Shown piece by piece: positions 8,448 to 16,706 of a DNA stretch of 64,000 nucleotides. The stretch comes from Paenibacillus sp. JQZ6Y-1 (GTDB lineage Bacteria; Bacillota; Bacilli; Paenibacillales; Paenibacillaceae). The notes under the pieces were generated by a model. It ran no database searches, was not told where the DNA came from, and worked only from the letters and a program-made list of their open reading frames with translations. The number at the start of each line of letters is the position of its first letter. Position 1 is the first letter of the stretch. The DNA lies in contig NZ_JBFDUZ010000001.1 in assembly GCF_040719145.1 (NCBI RefSeq), forward strand, positions 62,001-126,000, in the 5' to 3' direction. Made by a program: the position numbers and the translations under genes.

Positions 8448-9128
8448 TTATAACACCTCCGCTAAAATACGGCTTGCCTGCGTTAAGGATTGCAGGGCAG
8501 CCGGGATGTTCCAGCTGTCGCGATCACGTGGACCGACAGCATTGGAGATGGCGCGCAGCTCCAGTACGGGCAAATGAAATGCCTGTGCCGCGACTGCTAC
8601 GCCGAAGCCTTCCATACCTTCACAGGCGGCATTGGGTATGCGCTGTAGCAGTGCCGCTGTGCTGGCAGCCGAGCCGGTTGTGGTGGAGACCGTCAGTGCC
8701 GGACCCGTATACACCGATAACCCGGAGGATATAAGCGCAGCTTCTAGCCGAGTCGTTAAGGTGGCGTCACTGTTCAGTACCGATTGTCCAAAGCCCAGCT
8801 CATCGACAGAGAGAAAGCCTTGTTCTGCCGTCTCCGAGCCGAGGTCGGCGGCGATGATCTGATCTGCTAATACGATGGAGCCGATAGGAGCATGCGGAGC
8901 AAAGCCGCCGCCGATCCCCGCACTAATCACTAGATGATACGTCTGAGCGGAAAGTGCTAGCGTTGTCGAAACTGCCGCTGCGGCTGGACCGACGCCAGCT
9001 GCTTTCACGGTAATGCGGGAAGCGACTTCCGCAGGAATGCCGCGCCGAATGGCTTCACATTCCGCTTCCACCGCTGCCATGATCAATATATGATGGTTCC
9101 TTGGATCATCTGGATGGGAAGTGTTCAT
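8448..9128 (-). CDS. mqnB: Futalosine hydrolase
   Basis: MqnB splits futalosine into hypoxanthine and dehypoxanthine futalosine. It belongs to the nucleoside phosphorylase/hydrolase superfamily: ILIMAAVEAECEAI at the start, the VISAGIGGGFAP loop, and CEGMEGFGVAVAAQAF, which contains the purine/ribose-binding MEG motif. The last part, LELRAISNAVGPRDRDSWNI, carries the catalytic-Asp-like region conserved in futalosine hydrolases. GGAGG lies nine bases before the ATG. It is the first gene of a two-gene operon with mqnD; mqnA and mqnC must be elsewhere. Confidence 0.9.
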   Translation of the reverse strand: MNTSHPDDPRNHHILIMAAVEAECEAIRRGIPAEVASRITVKAAGVGPAAAAVSTTLALSAQTYHLVISAGIGGGFAPHAPIGSIVLADQIIAADLGSETAEQGFLSVDELGFGQSVLNSDATLTTRLEAALISSGLSVYTGPALTVSTTTGSAASTAALLQRIPNAACEGMEGFGVAVAAQAFHLPVLELRAISNAVGPRDRDSWNIPAALQSLTQASRILAEVL

Positions 9129-9204
9129 GCTTCATTGCCTCCTTGTTCATGCTCGCCTTGCGGCAAGCCCATCCTTTAACGTTACTCCTAAAAAAACACA
9201 AAGT

Positions 9205-9248
9205 AAAGCCTCTACCGCTACAGAATGAATAGTAGCGGTAAGGGCTTG
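9205..9248 (-). terminator. Intrinsic terminator after second chemoreceptor gene
   Basis: On the minus strand a stem TACCGCTAC / GTAGCGGTA, extended by AAGCC / GGCTT, is followed by TACTTTGTGTTTTTTT. Confidence 0.7.
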
Positions 9249-9368
9249 GTTGTATATGGATATGTTGAGAATGTTTGTGTAAGCATGGAAGCGTCAAATG
9301 CTCCAAGCGACATATGGATGTGATTACTTGATGTCAACCTATTCAACAAGCAATCATGGGCTGTATAG

Positions 9369-10916
9369 TTATTCTGCACGCAGCTGCTCAATCACATGCT
9401 GCAACCGGTCGGAGGCTTCGTTCAGGGTATGAGCGACAGTCATAGTTTCCTGATTGACGGCATGCTGATGAGTGGCGAGCTTGCGGGCATCCTTACAATT
9501 GGTAGTGAATTTGGCTGCAATCTCGGCGATACGCTGAACGGAATGAACCACTTGCGAGGAAGTAGAGGACATGGATTGGCTAGATTGTAAAATATGCTGT
9601 ACTCCCGCATCCACATCAGTGGCATGACTCCATATGTTTTCGAGAGACTGCTTAGTGGTGCGGGTCGTCTCTATACTGGTATCAAGACGAGTCGTCACCT
9701 GATCCATAGAGCTGGCAGACTTTTCAGTGTCAGCAGTCATTTCGGATAGGAAGGATGTAATCTGGGTTGCCGAATCGCTGGATAGATGAGCAAGCTTTTG
9801 AATTTCTTGCGCGACAATAGCGAAGCCTTGCCCTGCTTCACCAGCGCGTGCCGATTCGATCGAAGCATTCAAGGCGAGCATCTGCGTTTGGGAGGCGATT
9901 TCTTGAATAAAGCTGGTGATGTTAGAGATATTTTGTGAGCGTTCTTCCAGCATACGAATATGTTCACGGGACTGTGCAATTGCTTCGCGCAGTGCGGTCA
10001 TATCCTGATTCATTTGTTCCAGATTGCGGTTGCTGAGTTCGGCAAAATTGGCGGTTTCGGTGGAACGAGTAGAGACCATGGAGGTGGCTTTAAGAATGCA
10101 GTCAATCTGGCTGTTCGTTTGCTTCATTGCAGTGAGCGTTAGTGTGGTCTGATCCGTTTGCAGGGATGCACCGTGACATACACCGTCGATCTGCACATTC
10201 ATTTGCTCACTATGCTGGGTAGCGACGGTGGAGCTATCTTTTAATTCACCGGAGCTAAGAGCGATACGGTTGGATACATCATCCAGACGCTGAACGATAG
10301 AGTCGATGAGGCGGTGACGCTCCTGCTGCTTTTCCAGACGAGTTTTGGTGCGATAGCGCTGGTTGGTTACGATTTGAACGCTGACGGCAATTGAGGTGCA
10401 AATGAGGAAAAAGGCGTGTACGGTCAGCATTTCCAGCGAGTAGGTGTCTGTACCGAAGATCAAGCGTGGGAACAAGAAAAATCCGATCAAATGCTGCGTG
10501 GCGAAAAGGATCGTTGCAAGAGAGAGCAGCTTGATACTTTCATAAAAGCATAAGATGGCGATCACCATGAAGATAGAAAAATGAAATACTGAGTCGCCTT
10601 GCCCACCGGAGATCATGGAGATGCTGCTGAAGACGAGCGAGAGGGTGTTGAGTACAGCAACTTTGAAATCGGAGGGCTTGCGCGCATACATCCAGTAAGC
10701 AAGCACGAGTAGTACCGCCGGTACCAGCAGCAGGAAGTTCAACCATTCCGCGCCGCCCTGTACCGGCATACTCCCCGTCATACCGGGCATGTCTGCCATA
10801 GAATGCTGCATATCTGCAAAAACTTGAAGCTGTCGGGCGAGAAAATGAACCAGCAGTGAAACGACAAAGACGCTGGCTGAAATATATAGCATAACCTTAT
10901 TTTTTTGTGTACTCAT
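9369..10916 (-). CDS. Methyl-accepting chemotaxis protein with six-helix membrane sensor and Met-rich loop
   Basis: 515 residues. The N-terminal third has about six transmembrane helices (for example [19 protein letters not shown] and [20 protein letters not shown]) rather than the usual two flanking an extracellular domain. The loop between helices 1 and 2 contains [15 protein letters not shown], a Met/His-rich stretch of the kind that binds Cu(I) or Ag(I). The C-terminal half is the signalling coiled coil with tip [20 protein letters not shown] and [13 protein letters not shown]. The frame runs further upstream, but CAGGGGG spaces the ATG at 10916. A near-perfect sigma-D promoter lies upstream. 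No HAMP domain is obvious. A sensory role for metal or redox is inference. Confidence 0.85.
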   Translation of the reverse strand: MSTQKNKVMLYISASVFVVSLLVHFLARQLQVFADMQHSMADMPGMTGSMPVQGGAEWLNFLLLVPAVLLVLAYWMYARKPSDFKVAVLNTLSLVFSSISMISGGQGDSVFHFSIFMVIAILCFYESIKLLSLATILFATQHLIGFFLFPRLIFGTDTYSLEMLTVHAFFLICTSIAVSVQIVTNQRYRTKTRLEKQQERHRLIDSIVQRLDDVSNRIALSSGELKDSSTVATQHSEQMNVQIDGVCHGASLQTDQTTLTLTAMKQTNSQIDCILKATSMVSTRSTETANFAELSNRNLEQMNQDMTALREAIAQSREHIRMLEERSQNISNITSFIQEIASQTQMLALNASIESARAGEAGQGFAIVAQEIQKLAHLSSDSATQITSFLSEMTADTEKSASSMDQVTTRLDTSIETTRTTKQSLENIWSHATDVDAGVQHILQSSQSMSSTSSQVVHSVQRIAEIAAKFTTNCKDARKLATHQHAVNQETMTVAHTLNEASDRLQHVIEQLRAE

Positions 10917-11069
10917 GTGGCATTCCCCCTGAACATCGATAATCAATACATTGCATATACATTCATCTAGATTCATTTCATTGTATCCCGAGCACCACAA
11001 TGAACGACGTATGAGCAATGGTGGCTGCGACCTTTATTCCGGCACATGGATCGCAGTCTGCTTTTACCT

Positions 11070-11095
11070 ATATCGGCACGATTGATTGAGATTTA
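11070..11095 (-). promoter_or_regulatory. Sigma-D type promoter for second chemoreceptor
   Basis: Read on the minus strand: TAAA, 14 bases, GCCGATAT, a full match to the Bacillus sigma-D -10 with a one-base shorter spacer. Transcription would start near 11063, leaving a leader of roughly 147 bases that contains a CTGCGA...TCGCAG hairpin (about 11026-11056). Confidence 0.65.
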
Positions 11096-11189
11096 TTAGG
11101 TTATTCCTTTAAATTTTCATAAAAATACATAATTAGGAATTGAGTTTCTTTATATCGACAAGCATCGACATGATTCTATGCTGAATGGC

Positions 11190-11305
11190 TCAACAAAGCG
11201 CCTTGGCAAGCACAAGGCTGCTAGATTGCTAGGGGGAAGTTCCATCTGTCCGCCTGCACTGTCACCAGCGATACAGTATGCGAGAAAGTGCTAGGAATAA
11301 AATGT
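11190..11305. other. Possible structured leader upstream of formate dehydrogenase
   Basis: Several short inverted repeats cluster here: GCCTTG/CAAGGC (11200-11218), CTAG/CTAG (11221-11232), GGAA/TTCC, and ACTGT/ACAGT (around 11259-11277). The outer AGCAC at 11209 can pair with GTGCT at 11288. It resembles a folded RNA leader, but I could not match it to a known riboswitch class. The rest of the 658-base gap is AT-rich with no other recognised element. Confidence 0.25.
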
Positions 11306-11574
11306 AAATGATATGTAAAAAGATAAATATGACATGACGCCAGCTAAAATGCTTAATTTTTAAATATACGGGTAATACATGATCAAAAAGCTATTTGTCG
11401 TAAGAATGGCATTATGAAGGTGTGCTATCACCATAAGATATGTTTCATCTTGTCTATTCTCGTTAGGATGGATTTCGATTAATCATCCATCTATCTGCAA
11501 AGCATCGATCCATCTCTGTAGTCCAACCGTATTCTAACCCTATCTGAGAAAGCTTCCACTGAGGTGAACTTCCA

Positions 11575-14559
11575 ATGAAAATGCAATCCAATGAACCTAT
11601 CGTTATTCATGTAGACGGACAATCTGTAGTCGCGCAGCCGGGCATGACAATTGTGCAGGCAGTCAATACCGCGCCGGATCTGTACATTCCGCAAATTTGC
11701 TACAACGAGCAATTGGGACCGATCAACACATGCGACACCTGTATGGTGGAAGTACAAGGCGAGCTTGTTCGCGCATGTAGCACACAGGTAACACCGGGCA
11801 TGCGCATTACGACGCAAACCGATCTGGTCAAGGATGCACAGCAGGAGTCCATGTCCCGTATTTTGCGGAATCATGAATTGTATTGTACGGTGTGCGACAA
11901 CAATAACGGCAACTGTATCGTGCATAATACGACTGAGAAGCTAGGTATTGAACACCAGACGTATCCGTTCCGCAACAAGCCATATGAAGTGGACAATACA
12001 AACCCCTTTTACCGATATGACCCGGATCAGTGTATTCTGTGTGGTCGTTGTGTGGAAGCATGTCAGGATTTGCAGGTCAATGAGACGTTATCGATTGATT
12101 GGAGTCGTGAGCAGCCGCGCGTTGTCTGGGATGATGATGTACCCGTGGATCAGTCTTCCTGTGTATCGTGCGGACACTGTGTTACGGTTTGCCCATGTAA
12201 CGCATTGATGGAAACGTCGATGCTGGGTGAAGCGGGCTTTATGACCAATATTGAGAGCAGTCTAATGGAGCCGCTGATCGATCTGACGAAGGCAGTAGAG
12301 CCGGGCTATTCTAGTATTTTTCAAATTTCCGAAATGGAAGCAGCCATGCGCCACTCCCGTATCGAAAAGACCAAAACAGTCTGTACCTATTGCGGGGTAG
12401 GCTGTAGCTTTGACGTATGGACAAAGGATCGCGAGATTTTGAAAATTGAGCCTTCTGTCGATGCGCCGGTGAATGGCATCTCTACTTGTATCAAGGGCAA
12501 ATGGGGTTGGGACTTTGTGAATAGTGAGGAACGTCTAACGCAGCCACTGATCCGTCAAGGAGACCGATTCGTAGAAGCGAGCTGGGAAGAAGCACTCTCA
12601 TTGATCGCAGAGAAGCTGGGCGGCATAAAGGAGCAGCATGGTTCTGACGCACTCGCGTATATCGCGTCCTCCAAATGCTCCAATGAAGAGAATTATATTT
12701 TCCAAAAATTCGCCCGTTCTGTGATGGGTACGAACAATGTTGATAACTGCTCACGCTATTGCCAATCCCCAGCAACATCGGGTCTGATGAGAACAGTTGG
12801 TATGGGCGGCGACAGCGGTACGATCAAGGATATTCAACAGGCAGAGCTGGTCATGATCGTCGGTGCCAATCCAGCAGAATCGCATCCAGTACTGGCGACA
12901 CGCGTCAAACGCGCGCACAAGCTGCATGGTCAAAAGCTGATCGTCTCGGACATCCGTAAAAACGAAATGGCAGAACGTGCTGACCTGCATCTGCATCCGA
13001 AACCAAGCTCGGATCTCGTTTGGCTGTCGGCAGTGACGAAGTATATTATCGATCAGGGCTGGGAGCATCGTGAGTTTTTGGATCAGCATGTAGAAGGCTT
13101 TGACCAGTTCCGCGATTCACTGTCTATGTATACGCTGGACTATGCAGAGGAGCATGCAGGGTTGCCACGCGAAGAGATTATTCGTACTGCTGAGATGATT
13201 CATCAAGCAGATTCCGTATGTATTCTGTGGGCGATGGGCGTTACTCAGCATCGCGGCGGAACGGATACATCGACTGCAATCTGTAATCTACTGCTGACCA
13301 CTGGCAACTTTGCCCGTCCCGGTACAGGTGCATATCCGCTGCGTGGACATAATAATGTACAGGGCGCATGTGATTTCGGTACGATGCCGAACTTCTTCCC
13401 CAGTTATGAAAAAGTGTCGGATGATGAGGTTCGTCATCGGTATGAGCAGGCATGGGGCGTGACGCTGCCATCCGAGCCGGGATTGGATAATCACCAGATG
13501 GTCGATGGCATCAAGGACGGCAAAATCAAAGGCATGTATCTGTTCGGCGAGGAAATGGCATTTGTCGACTCCAACTCGAACTTTGTGGAAGAGATGTTTG
13601 AAAAGCTGGATTTCTTCGTTGTACAGGATATTTTCTTCTCCCATACGGCGCAGTACGCAGATGTTGTGCTGCCAGCTTCGCCAAGCTTGGAAAAAGAAGG
13701 AACCTTTACGAACACTGAGCGCCGAATTCAGCGTTTCCATCAAGTGCTAGAGCCGCTGGGCAATTCCCGTCCCGATTGGATCATCATTCAGGACGTAGCG
13801 AATGCACTGGGCGCCAACTGGAACTATAGCCATCCGTCCGAGATTATGGCGGAAGCGGCAGGTCTGGCACCGATCTTCGCAGGTGTTAGCTATGAGCGTC
13901 TGGAAGGCTGGAACAGTCAGGTATGGCCAGTGAAGCCAGATGGCAGCAGTACAGAGCTGCTGTACACCGACGGCTTTGCCTTCCCGAACGGGAAAGCGCG
14001 CTTGTTCCCAGTCGAATGGACGCAGCCATTGGAGACAGAAGCGGAATACGATCTGCATCTAAACAATGGCCGTCTGTTGGAGCATTTCCATGAAGGCAAT
14101 ATGACGTATCAATCGGACAATATCCGGCATAAAGTACCGTCTACTTGGTTGGAGGTATCGCCAGAGCTAGCGGCAGAACGCGGCATCGAAACAGGGGCGA
14201 AGGTTCGTCTGTTATCGCCGTATGGACAAGCCAAGCTGTCCGTTGTCGTCACAGATCGAGTGAAGGGCAAAGAGCTATATCTACCGATGAATACGCAAAA
14301 TGCCAGTGAAGCAGTCAACCGACTGACTAGCAGCCATACCGATAAAATCACGCACACACCAAGCTATAAAGAAATCAGTGTGAAGATGGAAGTGTTAGAG
14401 GATCGAGGCGTATCTCCACTGCCATCCGTCAACCATCGGTTTGCTACCCGTCATCCGCAAATAAGTGTACGGGTTGAGGATAAATGGAGCCGTGAGGATT
14501 ATGAGCCAATAGCCGATACGATTCGGAGGGAGCGTGAGCAGTATGGCCAGAGCCATTAA
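11575..14559 (+). CDS. fdhF: Formate dehydrogenase alpha subunit, molybdopterin and iron-sulfur protein
   Basis: Cytoplasmic NAD-linked type formate dehydrogenase catalytic subunit like Bacillus YrhE. Order of domains: a [2Fe-2S] ferredoxin domain with C42, C53, C56 and C68; a His/Cys cluster region (HELYCTVCDNNNGNC); two [4Fe-4S] motifs (CILCGRCVEAC and CVSCGHCVTVCPC); then the molybdopterin enzyme, beginning with its own [4Fe-4S] motif CTYCGVGC from residue 270. The active site is SRYCQSPATSG with C396, so a cysteine rather than selenocysteine ligand to Mo/W. The C-terminal molybdopterin dinucleotide-binding domain includes HFHEGNMTYQS and LYLPMNTQNASEAVN. GAGGTG lies seven bases before the ATG. 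At 994 residues it is full length. The following DUF1641 gene is its regular partner. Confidence 0.92.
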   Translation: MKMQSNEPIVIHVDGQSVVAQPGMTIVQAVNTAPDLYIPQICYNEQLGPINTCDTCMVEVQGELVRACSTQVTPGMRITTQTDLVKDAQQESMSRILRNHELYCTVCDNNNGNCIVHNTTEKLGIEHQTYPFRNKPYEVDNTNPFYRYDPDQCILCGRCVEACQDLQVNETLSIDWSREQPRVVWDDDVPVDQSSCVSCGHCVTVCPCNALMETSMLGEAGFMTNIESSLMEPLIDLTKAVEPGYSSIFQISEMEAAMRHSRIEKTKTVCTYCGVGCSFDVWTKDREILKIEPSVDAPVNGISTCIKGKWGWDFVNSEERLTQPLIRQGDRFVEASWEEALSLIAEKLGGIKEQHGSDALAYIASSKCSNEENYIFQKFARSVMGTNNVDNCSRYCQSPATSGLMRTVGMGGDSGTIKDIQQAELVMIVGANPAESHPVLATRVKRAHKLHGQKLIVSDIRKNEMAERADLHLHPKPSSDLVWLSAVTKYIIDQGWEHREFLDQHVEGFDQFRDSLSMYTLDYAEEHAGLPREEIIRTAEMIHQADSVCILWAMGVTQHRGGTDTSTAICNLLLTTGNFARPGTGAYPLRGHNNVQGACDFGTMPNFFPSYEKVSDDEVRHRYEQAWGVTLPSEPGLDNHQMVDGIKDGKIKGMYLFGEEMAFVDSNSNFVEEMFEKLDFFVVQDIFFSHTAQYADVVLPASPSLEKEGTFTNTERRIQRFHQVLEPLGNSRPDWIIIQDVANALGANWNYSHPSEIMAEAAGLAPIFAGVSYERLEGWNSQVWPVKPDGSSTELLYTDGFAFPNGKARLFPVEWTQPLETEAEYDLHLNNGRLLEHFHEGNMTYQSDNIRHKVPSTWLEVSPELAAERGIETGAKVRLLSPYGQAKLSVVVTDRVKGKELYLPMNTQNASEAVNRLTSSHTDKITHTPSYKEISVKMEVLEDRGVSPLPSVNHRFATRHPQISVRVEDKWSREDYEPIADTIRREREQYGQSH

Positions 14560-15118
14560 CAAAATCGAACGACATGTACCAACGGAAGCAGAGGTGCAAG
14601 CCGAATCGTTAACCCAGATTATCGGTGCAATTGCCGATAATAAGGAAGCGATTCTCAAAACGGTCGACATTGTCAAAGAATTGAACGAAGCTGGTGTGCT
14701 AGACATCGCTAGCGCTGCACTTAAAAATCGCACCGAAGTCGGCATTCACGGTGTAAAGCTGATCAATGCGCTCAATATGCCGCCGCTGCTGCGTAATCTG
14801 TTCACCCTCACCGAAATGGTTGGTAGTATCGATCCAATCGAGATGAATCGTCTGCTATCGGCACTGGGGAACGGTCTTGAGCATATTAGCGAGATTGATC
14901 CGACCAATAAGCAATATGGAGATCATTTTGATAAGGAGCCACCGGGCATGCTCGGTTTGCTCAAAACGATGCGTGATCCTGATGTACGCACCACACTGGC
15001 ATTTGGTCTGCATTTCCTGAAGGCAATGGGCAGCGAGCTGAACAAGCCGAAACCGGAGGAGGAAGAAGTGATTCCGAATCCAATGGGCAAGGAACATAAG
15101 ACCAATATGGAAGTGTAG
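14534..15118 (+). CDS. DUF1641 protein, formate dehydrogenase partner (YrhD-like)
   Basis: A 194-residue helical protein containing GVLDIASAALKNRTEVGI and GMLGLLKTMRDPDVRTTLAFGL, the conserved DUF1641 core. In Bacillus the homologue yrhD is next to yrhE (formate dehydrogenase), and here it overlaps the end of fdhF, so it is probably a subunit or assembly factor. Two starts are possible: GTG 14534, three bases from GGAGGG, or ATG 14543, twelve bases from it. The charged C-terminal tail (KPKPEEEEVIPN) is typical. Family firm, molecular role unknown. Confidence 0.85.
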   Translation: MSSMARAINKIERHVPTEAEVQAESLTQIIGAIADNKEAILKTVDIVKELNEAGVLDIASAALKNRTEVGIHGVKLINALNMPPLLRNLFTLTEMVGSIDPIEMNRLLSALGNGLEHISEIDPTNKQYGDHFDKEPPGMLGLLKTMRDPDVRTTLAFGLHFLKAMGSELNKPKPEEEEVIPNPMGKEHKTNMEV

Positions 15119-15290
15119 GAAGGGCATAACGGTGCAACCGTGCATAATCTTATACGTGTTATGACCATCGGTATTCGGCTTGTCCGAAACGATTAATGGG
15201 CGTGGGATTACATGAAGCTAAAATGATAATGAATTAGAATACGCCACAGAGTATATATGCCAATACAAATAAACTCGCAAATAAAAATGA

Positions 15291-15327
15291 GAAAGCCGCC
15301 GATCTCTTAACGAGACAGGCGGCTTTT
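15291..15327 (+). terminator. Terminator between convergent fdhF operon and transglutaminase gene
   Basis: AAAGCCGCC / GGCGGCTTT stem with TTTTT on the plus side and TTTCTCATTTTT on the minus side, so it probably serves both convergent units. The remainder of this 367-base gap shows nothing else. Confidence 0.8.
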
Positions 15328-15485
15328 TGGTGATCTTGATATATGGGATGGAGCAGCATGATGATTGTATTGCAAAAATTAGTTACTCCGCAGTATGACA
15401 GCCACTTAGCAATAGATGTGGTAGTATCTTATGTTTGTTTGTAAGCGACTATTTGCATTTGATGTGGATGAGATGATCTGACGAA

Positions 15486-16292
15486 TTAGTATACTTTCAC
15501 TGCTGTATATTGTGCGCTATCAGTAGTCAGTGTTGTTTTTTTGCCGCCTTGTTTCATGCTAGCATCAACCGTTGTATCGACAGTCACCCATTTGCCATTC
15601 AGGAATACTTCGTTCCATGCGTGGTATTCTTTAACGCGTGTTGTTGTACCCATCACCAGTTTGGCAGGGATACCAACGCTACGCAGCATAGCTGCATTCA
15701 GCGAAGCGTAGTCGTAGCAGATGCCTTTACCAGAAGCGAGTGTTTCTTCTGGGCTTGGGATATACACAGCAGGCAGTGCGTTTGCAAAAGCATAATTGTA
15801 TTTCACGTTAGAAGTGATGTAATCGTAGATCGCTTGTGCTTTTTGTGTATCTGTTGTGGCGTTAGCAGTCAGTTGTTGTGCTTTGGAGATTACAGCAGCG
15901 CTGTTTTTCCAGTTCACGTTTTGTGTGGAAGCAAGGTAGACGGAATTTTGATCGTCCATATCCAGTTGCAACGAATCTGTTCCAACTTTCTTATAGTTGT
16001 TACCCGAAGTATTTTCCAGTAAGGTTACTTCGTATGTGCCGTTGCCCAGTTGCAGTGGGAACGAGGCAGCGCTAACTGTGTTGAGATCGTAAGTGTAGGT
16101 AGTGTCATTTTTGCTGATCATGACTTTGGTACGAGCGGTGTTATCCGGTGTATAGTTGACAGCGATATAACCGCTGTTTACGTTCGAAGTATCGAGCCAG
16201 TTGGAATCTGTAGTGGCAGCGAAGGTGGATGCAGGTGCAACAGCCAGTAGAGTAGTGACTGCTGTAAGGACAGTGAGGGCGAATTTTTTCAT
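15486..16292 (-). CDS. Secreted transglutaminase-like protein under c-di-GMP riboswitch control
   Basis: A 268-residue protein with a signal peptide (KKFALTVLTAVTTLLAVAPASTFA) and a C-terminal transglutaminase-like cysteine-protease domain. The triad is visible as GKGICYDYASL (C192), EYHAWNEVF (H224) and WVTVDTTVD (Asp about 239). The N-terminal 120 residues are beta-rich. Such proteins act on cell-wall or surface proteins as proteases or cross-linkers; substrate unknown. GAAAGGAG precedes the ATG. Two tandem c-di-GMP-I riboswitches lie in the leader, so expression should follow the motile/sessile switch. A sortase gene lies upstream on the same strand, separated by the riboswitches; no LPXTG motif is present here. 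Confidence 0.88.
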   Translation of the reverse strand: MKKFALTVLTAVTTLLAVAPASTFAATTDSNWLDTSNVNSGYIAVNYTPDNTARTKVMISKNDTTYTYDLNTVSAASFPLQLGNGTYEVTLLENTSGNNYKKVGTDSLQLDMDDQNSVYLASTQNVNWKNSAAVISKAQQLTANATTDTQKAQAIYDYITSNVKYNYAFANALPAVYIPSPEETLASGKGICYDYASLNAAMLRSVGIPAKLVMGTTTRVKEYHAWNEVFLNGKWVTVDTTVDASMKQGGKKTTLTTDSAQYTAVKVY

Positions 16293-16305
16293 GGGTAAAA
16301 CTCCT

Positions 16306-16393
16306 TTCGGTAGCTGGCTGCCAACCCGTTCTCTGATCGGGTAAGGCCCTTTAGCTTTGCGTCACTATCTTTCGATAGTTTTGCCATTATCGT
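16306..16393 (-). ncRNA. c-di-GMP-I riboswitch (GEMM), gene-proximal copy
   Basis: On the minus strand the conserved core is present: GGCAAAAC, a GAAA-capped hairpin (CTATCGAAAGATAG), GACGCAAAGC, then the second arm from GGGCCTTACCC to GGGTTGGCAGCCAGCTACCG. These are the c-di-GMP-I signature elements (GGCAAA, the GNRA tetraloop, GACGCAAAGC, and the tetraloop receptor arm). It ends directly at the ribosome binding site of the transglutaminase gene. There is no T-tract after it, which suggests control of translation. Confidence 0.88.
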
Positions 16394-16419
16394 CTAAGTT
16401 TTATAATAATTGGTAATTA

Positions 16420-16446
16420 TAAAATACAAAAAAAGCCATTTCATTC
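16420..16446 (-). terminator. Terminator overlapping the 3' arm of the distal riboswitch
   Basis: On the minus strand AGCCA, 14 bases, TGGCT is followed by TTTTTTT. The AGCCA half belongs to the last arm of the distal aptamer (GGCAGCCAG), so aptamer folding and terminator formation exclude each other. The hairpin's 5' half extends a few bases into the aptamer beyond these limits. Confidence 0.6.
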
Positions 16447-16534
16447 GGTAACTGGCTGCCAACCCCTGTGAACAAATGGGTAAGGCCCTTTAGTTTTGCG
16501 TCCCTGCTTTTCAACAGGTTTGCCCTTATCGTGC
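16444..16534 (-). ncRNA. c-di-GMP-I riboswitch (GEMM), distal copy
   Basis: Second aptamer about 50 bases upstream of the first, on the same strand: GGGCAAACCTG, GAAA-type loop, CAGGGACGCAAAAC, then GGGCCTTACCC to GGGGTTGGCAGCCAG and TTACCG. The core differs from the proximal copy mainly in the stems. It is followed by its own short terminator-like hairpin, indicating control of transcription. Confidence 0.88.
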
Positions 16535-16634
16535 CAAAGCTTAAAACATACGCGACAAGTTATTTAGTTAGAAAAATGTGTAAACAACTGAGGTATCAGT
16601 AAAGTTACTGGATTACCATAATTAGATAATAGCA

Positions 16635-16695
16635 CGCCCTATATTTTTCGCAATGCTAAAACGGTAAAGTACGCGAAATGAATAAATACAGGGCG
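16635..16695. repeat. Inverted repeat downstream of sortase gene
   Basis: CGCCCTATATTT at the left is repeated inverted as AAATACAGGGCG at the right (12 bp, one G-U in RNA), with inner TTCGC/GCGAA pairing. It lacks a T-tract immediately after either end. It may end the sortase transcript or shield the riboswitch leader from it. Confidence 0.55.
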
Positions 16696-16706
16696 GGTAA
16701 ATGTGT

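Noticed and set aside
11229-11300. Cobalamin riboswitch considered upstream of fdhF
   Set aside because: GCACTGTCACC is reminiscent, but no B12-box-like AGYCMGGAGACC follows in the right place.
15357-15456. 28-codon plus-strand frame after the fdhF operon
   Set aside because: Poor ribosome binding site and no family match.
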